From the NCBI GenBank assembly GCA_029747015.1, contig JAKOGI010001248.1, forward strand, positions 114,501-178,500: a DNA stretch of 64,000 nt. The letters run 5' to 3'. A model generated the notes under the pieces. It saw only the letters and a program-made list of their open reading frames with translations, made no database searches and had not been told where the DNA came from. Of this stretch, positions 57,601-64,000 are shown one piece after another. The number at the start of each line of letters is the position of its first letter. Within the stretch, counting starts at the first letter, position 1. The position numbers and the translations under genes are program-made. This DNA comes from Carnegiea gigantea. Lineage: Eukaryota; Streptophyta; Magnoliopsida; Caryophyllales; Cactaceae.

Positions 57601-60600
57601 CATTCATGATTTTCCCAATGATATTAATTACCTAGCAAAGCATCCCCTAGTAATGGGATTTGAACACTCAACAACATAAACGTAAAAGTAAATCCAAGCA
57701 AGAACCGAAGTAGATCTAAGCAGTCTAACAAGTACTAATAATACTTTCCCAATGTTCAAAAAGAACCTCTTTGTCACACATAATTCACAAAACATCTCTC
57801 CCTTTTGCTAAAATATCTTGACATGGTGACACCTTCATCTTCCTTTGTATTATGAATACATTATACAATATACACAAAACTTTCCTTCTCCACAATATCC
57901 TAACCATGAATTCAAGTAAAGCATACCTGATGTTGCTAAAGTTCTAATTATTCTCTTTTCATTTCTTTAAAATGAAATCTTAAGAGTGAATAGCATACTG
58001 CCATCTTCCCTCAAAACTATTGACAACCTACTATATTCCTTCATCCACCAAAATGATGCGAATAGCAACAAACATTCACGACAAACCATTCTGTATATCA
58101 TATGAGCAATGACATGCATAAAATCAGAAACAAACTTTCCTTATTTTCATCGTAAAAATCAACATACTTAATAATCCAACATGAGGGGTAACTCGCACTT
58201 CATGCAAAAAATGACTCAAAATGTTCAAAGAAATCATTGTAGGTTAGCTGCGGCTTTCGTCCTACCCAAAACACACGCTTTTAAGCCCAAGATTGTAATG
58301 CGCTAGACAAAAAAAATGCATCAGTACACTGCCCTTCAAGAGCTTCTTGATTTAAGGCAAGTTAATGCATTTGGCGCTCCTCTCCTAAACACTCCCTAAC
58401 ACAGGATGGTAAGCTGAATAAGGAATTAAGATTCGGCTAGGGATTTTGAAGGACTTTTTACAACTGGGCTGAAAACACATTATGAGAAGAATATACAACA
58501 ACAACAACCACCACCTCTAGTGTGAGTCCTGCTTGCTCGGGGTCTAGGGAGATCCAGATGTAAGCGGTCTTACCTCTGTAGATATCACTATCCACAGAGA
58601 GGCCGATTCCAATAGAGCCACCAAAAGGTTTGAGAAAACATTTAACCGCTGAGAAAACCTTTGGCAGATATAAAGATAGTTAAGGTAGAATATAAAATAA
58701 AACGCGATGCACTATATAATAATCAAGTCACTCAATAAACTAAACAGTCATGGACACACGACAAGTGATAGCTAACTCTAAGCATCAGAACTTTAAGCAC
58801 CCTCAGCAACTATGAGAAGAATATAAAAACCGAAAATAAAAATAGAAAAATTAGGAGGGGATAGATACCTATGACATCTAAATATGATTTGTGAGATATT
58901 CATCCATAACAAACTGAATACACATAATCAAAGAAAACCAATAAACAGGCTTGAAATTGTCCCAGCATTAATATATGCCTCTCAGACAACTGCTAGCAAT
59001 GCTTTTATAGGCCAAACATGACCTATGTAAAAATTCTGTTAAGTCTTAAACATGGGCTGGAGCTTATTCCCAACCAAGAATATTGCTTCAACTCTTCAAA
59101 AAAGACAAGAAAAGGCAGTCCTATATATTACGCATAAAAAAGAAAGAAGAAAGATGTTATTTTCTAACATTCTACTGCATAATATAATTAAGAAGTACCA
59201 TATAGACCAATGAATCAGCAAGTAATTTCTGCAAAATCATTACTCAAGTAATAAAATTAGTTACCCTCATCAAAAATATAATTTAATGGACCAACAAAAA
59301 CAGCAAATAATTTAATGACGCAATTCATTAATTTGTTTTCTTTCTCCCCTTACTGAAAAAGGAGAAAATACCCCCAAGCTTTTGTACGGGTGAAAGATCA
59401 ACGCCGCCAAAATCTTGTATGGCATTTCAACAGCAAAGGATCAACATATGAGCCCGGCAATGTGACATGCTTTTTAAGTAGGATATACGGCAGCCACATG
59501 AAATGCTTTTCAGTATGCTTGCTGCTATGTTTTCTAGAATGATGATGTCAAGAATAGATGAAAACCCCGCCCCCCTTTGTTTAGCACCAAAAAAGATGGC
59601 ACATTACTGATACAGTAGACCTGTACTTTGTCTGCTTCAAGTGTGAAAATAAACTTCATGGATGGTGGAATCCAGCCCCCCCCCCCCAAAAAACCCAAAA
59701 AAAACCATCATGAATAGCACGCTTTTCATATTCTTCAATTGTTATTTGTTTCATTTGATGATATGTTTGTTTGAATGCTTCCAATATTTGTAAGCTAAAT
59801 CAATACCAATACCAATAGAAGGCAAATTTTAGGCTTCACATAATATTCTAGTTCAAGGTGGTCTTCAATCTTCTCAATATCTACAGACTTAGCTATGTTC
59901 TTTTCTCTTTTTTTGATAAGGAAAAGGTAATATATAAATATATAAATATCAGATGCGCAGATGCATAGTGAGCATTGTACAAAAGGCTATTTACAACCTA
60001 AGTGTAAACTATCCACACAATCTGCCAAATCAATAAAGGAAGAGCTAAACTTCCCATTCTTCCAAAAGTAGAGAATTTTGATGAAATTCTCTTTCAAACG
60101 CTGAAGAAGGGTTTCAACGTTACCAAAAACTCTTCTATTTCTCTCTCTCCAAATACTCCAAAAGATGACCTGAGGTAGGACCATGACTTCCTCCTTCTTC
60201 TTCTTCTCAACTTTCCTACCAAAGGAATCTTCCCACGCCAAAAGATGGTTCCTAATAGAATCAGGAGCAACCCAGGACATACCCAAGCAACTGAAAGCTA
60301 GACCCCAAAGAATGCTTGCAACCTGACAATGGAGCAATAAATGATCCGTAGATTCACAACCCCTTTTACACATGAAACATCTATTCACCAAAATTTTCCC
60401 CCTTTTTTGTAAGTTGTCACACGTTAGTATGTTCCCATGTGTAGCTTCCCATACAAAGAACGAAACCTTCAAGGGGGCTAACGACTTCCAAATGAGATTG
60501 CAAAGGAAGCCTTTTTCAGAATGAATATCCTGTGGTGGAAACTTTCCATCAAGAAGCTTCAAATAATAGGATCTAACAGTGAAGCACCCCTGAGTGGTTA

Positions 60601-63012
60601 GATCCCACCGCACCCTATCAACGGCAGATTCTCCTGCTTTGGCCTCATTAAGCTTATTGAAAGCTATGTTCTTTTCTCTTTGTTTCTATCTTCTGCACAT
60701 CAAAACATTTTCCATTAAAAAAATTTTTTTTAAAAAAAAACCTGCAGCTAATCATGCTACCTCCCCCTTCCCCGCCCCCCCCCCAAAAAAAAAGGGCATC
60801 ACTATCATAGGTCAAGACCTTCAAAGCCCCAGTTCGCTTCATAGGCACACATTACACCAGTCTTCATCTTCATATATTCCGATCTCTAATGGAATAAGCT
60901 ATTGCACGACATTGATAAAAGGAGGTGAGAAACATCAAACAACCTAACATGACAACAATATTGAGTTTATCTAACTTTGAGCTGCATCTTCTCAACAAAT
61001 TCCTTTGGCACAGACTCAGATACACTATTTTCAGCAATCACATGGACCACCAGCTTCCATATCGCCTCCAAAGTAAGGAATATGATAATACATAACTAAA
61101 TCTCACCAGATTCGCCAACAGTGAGAACCGATTGTGCCACATAAATACCACGCTCTAAGATGTTGAACTCAATATCACCACTGCTTCATCAATTTCAAGA
61201 TGTAAAGATTCTAGATTTCCACATCAATGCAGTAAAAGATCAACTCAACTTCACAACTCTCCCATAACTACCCATCCTGCCAAGCTAACTCAAGACATTC
61301 ATGAAGCTCTAATACAAGGCTGTTATCTATCCCTTGTACCAAACTGATGGACATGGTATATCCGTTGAATAACAACTTTTTGATAAGGGTCAGCGATCTA
61401 GATGATTTTTCATAAGAAACATTAAAAAAATAAAAGATTAAACAATAAATAATGGATACAAGACTTAGGAATCCACCTAACATATCCAAAAAATCGAGCG
61501 AAGACTTCTGGAATCCATCCGCTAAACTATGAATCCACATACTAAAAGAAAAGTCATGAGCACGGTAGAACAAAATTTGATTTTAATGAATGACCGCTAA
61601 GCAGCTAATGACACTGCGTTTATATATGTGACAGGCCTTTGGAAATAGATTCCTCTCTCAACCCTTGTTTCCAATTCTCATTTATTAATATAATGTAACT
61701 TAGAAAACATGCTTAAAAAAGAGATATTTACAAGCAACCCGACGCAAACAACAGAATGTTCAATGCTTGGCCAACAGTAGCTACCAATAGAAGAGTGGAT
61801 AAGCTAAATTCACCAGCTCATATTATAACCAGTTTGTATAATGAGGCCTTCACTAATTTGACCCCCAAAAAAAATTTTTTTTAAAAACAAATTGTTTTTT
61901 CACCAATTTCTTCCCCTTTGAAATTAATCACAACAGTAAAAACACAGCATTCTAAACAAATAGTAGGTTTGGAATCATAATTTCACCTATTTTGTGTATA
62001 TCACTTGTGGCCTGATCCACTGTTCCCAGGAAAAGAGAGGAGTAAGGATTAAATTTCAAAGAACTCTTAAGCTGGAACAAGGCCCTCGCTGTTAAGCTTC
62101 CCTCGACGATTTCTAGGAGGGAAGTGGGTGTGTGGAGTAAAGGGGTTGAGACTTGAGACCTACCACATAAAAAGAAATGGCATTTACTGCATACGTGAAA
62201 CACTCCTGCGGTTGGAGGCCATTGATTAAGGCTAGATGAATTTTATATGCAGTGTGGTGGGGTGCAAGAAGCAAAGCAATGCCTTAGCCAGTGTGGTTCT
62301 TAGGTGCAAGAAGCAAAGCAATGCCTTAGCCAGTGTGGTTCTTACTCAAACATCTCTGTTGGTATAATATATGATGTGATTAGGGAAGGGGAACAAAATG
62401 TATGTGGCATAAACTGTTTGGGACCCTATGAATGTCCCTACGCACCCGTTCAGCAAAAATGTCAATCAATGTATGAATCTTATCACTGAAACGAATAGTA
62501 AACAAAACATAAACTACGCAAATGAGTCATATCGTTACATCATTCCACGAATTGAGATAACCAGATAATCAAACAACAATAGAAATGCACCGCAACTATC
62601 GATAAGAAATTACAAGAATGAATAAAGATAGAACCTGAGATGTAACATCAGCAACAGCAAATATAAGGGACGAAGAGATGCTCTTGGTGATAAAAGGGCG
62701 AGTTTCCAGCATACCCAAGTACCATTTTAGAAACCCAGACGGAACTGAAGATGAAGAAGTTGAATAGGTAAAATGCGGGAATTTGGAATTTCGGGGTTTT
62801 CCAGCCCCGTTAGAATTAAAGAAAGCGTAGGCTCGGCGTTGCAGGTGGTGGTACTGGCGGTGATGAGATGTAAGAAACCGAATTCCGTCGTCCCAAATAC
62901 CCGATTCGACAGCTTCATACCCCCTACAAAGCTGCACAGATCCTCTTCTGACTTTGCTCGCAACAGAAATCACCATTCTCCAAATTTTTGCAAATGCTTC
63001 TAACAAGCACAA
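51660..63012 (-). CDS. Mpv17/PMP22 family membrane protein (three exons found, 3' end open)
   Basis: Exons: 63012-62635, 53253-53025, 51784-51660. Junctions are GT-AG and phases fit (0, 1, 0). Family members are small four-helix proteins of peroxisomal or organelle inner membranes; the plant set is often called PMP22. Exon 1 has a basic N-terminus and GFLKWYLGMLETRPFITKSI then IFAVADVTSQ. Exon 2 has YDMVRTLRVGVYGFLIMGP, SQHLWFNFLSKIFPKKD and FFSYNAALRG. Exon 3 has GETKEDIVARLRRDLLPTL, NGLMYWPLCDFLTFKFIPVH, the Mpv17 signature, ending HLQ. The last 20 or so residues of the family, a final helix, are missing because the final exon was not found. Start: ATG 63012 is first; an in-frame Met 12 codons on is equally plausible. 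Introns are 9381 and 1240 bp. Confidence 0.85.
54038..54810. repeat. GC-rich facing ends around an AT-rich centre
   Basis: GCGGGCTTTTTGGAC (54100) faces GTCCAAAAAAGCGCGGGC (54713), and CTCAAGGCGCAC / GGGCTTTTTTGAGC strings lie at the outer sides. It looks like an old foldback DNA element; edges uncertain. Confidence 0.4.
56477..56573. repeat. 97-bp nested foldback
   Basis: The outer arms begin ACTTGGGCCTACC and end GGTCCAAGT, with GGGTC/GACCC further in. Inside, CCAATATT (56521-56528) faces AATATTGG (56540-56547) exactly. It could fold into a long hairpin. Confidence 0.65.
58496..58630 (-). mobile_element. RTE-type LINE 3' end
   Basis: The plus strand reads ACAACAACAACCACCACC, that is (TTG)n on the minus strand, then CGGGGTCTAGGGAGATCCAG and ATGTAAGCGGTCTTACCTCT. 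This is the conserved 3' end of plant RTE LINEs. A diverged copy is at 18295-18360. Confidence 0.65.
59676..59693. repeat. C12A6 homopolymer junction
   Basis: Twelve C followed by six A, then CCC and more A. Confidence 0.85.
59891..59910. repeat. LINE target-site duplication, 3' side
   Basis: AGCTATGTTCTTTTCTCTTT, identical to 60662-60681. Confidence 0.9.
59911..60661 (-). mobile_element. 5'-truncated L1-type LINE with perfect target duplication
   Basis: About 750 bp between two identical 20-bp repeats. On the minus strand it ends TTACCTTTTCCTTATCAAAA plus A residues, the usual plant L1 tail. The coding frame is open from the truncation point to its stop. Confidence 0.88.
59987..60613 (-). 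CDS. LINE ORF2 C-terminus, zinc-binding RT-associated domain
   Basis: 208 codons from the first Met; the frame is open further to the truncation at about 60661. It carries the zf-RVT domain found after RT in plant LINEs: GCFTVRSYYLKLLDG, IWKSLAPLKVSFFVWEA, then RCFMCKRGCESTDHLLLHC with Cys and His spaced as in the family, and QVIFWSIWRERNRRVF. The domain helps the LINE RT bind nucleic acid. No stop or frameshift, so the insertion is young. Without an RT domain it is not active alone. It lies inside intron 1 in the same orientation as the Mpv17-like gene. Confidence 0.88.
   Translation of the reverse strand: MRWDLTTQGCFTVRSYYLKLLDGKFPPQDIHSEKGFLCNLIWKSLAPLKVSFFVWEATHGNILTCDNLQKRGKILVNRCFMCKRGCESTDHLLLHCQVASILWGLAFSCLGMSWVAPDSIRNHLLAWEDSFGRKVEKKKKEEVMVLPQVIFWSIWRERNRRVFGNVETLLQRLKENFIKILYFWKNGKFSSSFIDLADCVDSLHLGCK
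60662..60681. repeat. LINE target-site duplication, 5' side
   Basis: AGCTATGTTCTTTTCTCTTT, partner of 59891-59910. Confidence 0.9.
60775..60793. repeat. C10A9 homopolymer junction
   Basis: Ten C followed by nine A, close to the LINE 5' end. Confidence 0.85.
62261..62344. repeat. perfect 42-bp tandem duplication
   Basis: A unit starting GGTGCAAGAAGCAAAGC at 62261-62302 is repeated without a change at 62303-62344, 290 bp inside intron 1. Confidence 0.95.
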
Positions 63013-63344
63013 GTGAAAATGAGTGAGCGAGAGTGACGGTGTGAGCCGTGAGGGATCTCCGGATGTACAATTTGGCCTGCGAGGTGAAACCGAAAGCCGA
63101 CACTTCTTGGCTCATCTGGGGATTGCAGGCACGCAGGGCAGACAGTGTTCCAGCGTGAGTTCTACCACATTAGTTTGGATTGAGGGGAGAGAAGGGGCAA
63201 ATTATTACGTACACTCAAGAGCACTTGCTCTCATGTCTATTTTTATATATATATTTTAGGATATATTTATTATATATTATATATTTTAATACATAATTAT
63301 TTATATGTCATATGAGAGTACATACACTCAAGTGTATGATATAA
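63013..63344. other. 5' flank of the Mpv17-like gene
   Basis: 63013-63200 is probably the 5' UTR and promoter of the minus-strand gene. 63235-63310 is a very AT-rich run. No other gene seen. Confidence 0.45.
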
Positions 63345-63665
63345 GTTTTGAGAGAAGAGAAGGGGAGGGAAGAAGAATGAAGGTTAATTAACACTTATTT
63401 TCCTCGTTTGAGAATATTAAATGAGAGGGAAGAAAGAGGAATCAAGGGAAACATTTCACCCTCATTCCTCCCATTCCCCTTATTTTATTCACCCCCAAGA
63501 TATGGGAAAAGGAGGGGAATGAAAATTTTTTAATAGTTCTCCTCTCTTTCCCTCAATCCCTTCTTACAATGTATTCAAATAAGGTAAGTACAAATCATCT
63601 TTCTTTCCTCCATTTCCCCTCCATTACCTTCCCCTCTCTTCTCATCCCTTCCCCCTCTCTATCTC
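63345..63665. mobile_element. purine/pyrimidine-rich foldback (MITE-like)
   Basis: GAGAGAAGAGAAGGGGAGGG (63347) faces CCTTCCCCTCTCTTCTCATC (63629). Inner blocks GGAGGG and CCCTCC also face each other, and an outer CTCAATCCAAAT follows. The arms are purine-rich on one strand and pyrimidine-rich on the other. No coding capacity. Confidence 0.5.
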
Positions 63666-64000
63666 AATCCAAATAATGTGTAAAAGTTCCAATTTTTAAA
63701 ACTTGTATTCTATCACTTTTTTTTAAATTGGTGCAACGTATTCTATCACTTCTTCAATTAATAAAACTCCAACCTAAATTATCTAATAAAACTTTTTTTA
63801 TGGACCCACCTTATAATACATAACCTTTTTTTAACTACCTAAATAATATTGTTTATTAAAAAAGGAAAAAAATAAAAAAATAGAAAACGACAAAAAAAAA
63901 AAGTTGGAATGAGAGGGGGAACGTATGGGCATGTTGCCCTGCGTTTTGCCCCGCGTTGTGCATGCACTAGAATTACAAAGTTCCAGTTATTGAGGAACTC
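63666..64000. other. AT-rich end of window, nothing recognised
   Basis: T- and A-rich sequence with no supported gene. Confidence 0.4.

Larger units (their letters stand above)
53254..62634 (-). other. intron 1 of the Mpv17-like gene (9.4 kb)
   Basis: Besides the elements listed separately, 55310-55460 and 56280-56390 hold CCCGAACC/CCCGACC-rich strings like those inside the hAT-like elements, and 56574 starts TAGGGGTAGCAATGG, a single hAT-like end. The remainder is AT-rich without a gene. Confidence 0.6.

Overview
The window is nuclear DNA of a flowering plant, almost certainly a eudicot. It has GT-AG introns, a chloroplast-targeted MurE-like gene, plant-type Copia, LINE and RTE retroelements, hAT-like elements, and two lineages of endogenous plant pararetrovirus (Caulimoviridae). 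I cannot name the species from the sequence alone. Two host genes can be assembled, both on the minus strand: a complete five-exon plastid MurE-like gene (12159-17019, 775 codons) and an Mpv17/PMP22-family membrane protein gene (51660-63012, three exons seen, last short exon not located). The rest is mainly repeats.

Layout. 77-9926: a 9.8 kb unit with hAT-like termini (TAGGGGTGTC...GACACCCCTA), inverted arms of about 2.48 kb, and an 8-bp flanking direct repeat that matches at 7 positions. Its inside is an almost complete, decayed caulimovirid genome (virus 1). The minus-strand order is small ORFs, coat protein with zinc knuckle, movement protein joined to a retropepsin-like domain, Pol (protease, RT, RNase H), an extra ORF, promoter, leader, primer-binding site. 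The right arm is an inverted partial copy running from RNase H to the first small ORF. 9927-12158: low-complexity and unrecognised sequence. 12159-17019: MurE. 17020-19291: intergenic DNA with a hAT-like remnant and an RTE LINE remnant. 19292-28052: two head-to-tail degenerate Copia elements sharing an LTR. 28053-29822: 5' part of another Copia element on the minus strand. 29884-30281: LINE scrap. 31474-45600: a tandem array of a second caulimovirid (virus 2), with two near-complete copies whose primer sites lie exactly 6000 bp apart and a third 1.2 kb copy of the promoter end. 46192-49940: three non-autonomous DNA elements, one built around 175-bp tandem repeats. 51660-63012: the Mpv17-like gene, whose 9.4 kb first intron holds a clean 5'-truncated LINE insertion with a perfect 20-bp target duplication.

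The host genes are housekeeping-type organelle genes. The viral ORFs all carry stops, frameshifts or active-site changes, so the copies look like fossils. The parts most worth a second look are the hAT-like inverted pararetrovirus unit with outward-facing viral promoters, the ocs-type enhancer palindrome preserved in those promoters, the tandem retropepsin-like domains of virus 1, and the repeated promoter module of virus 2.
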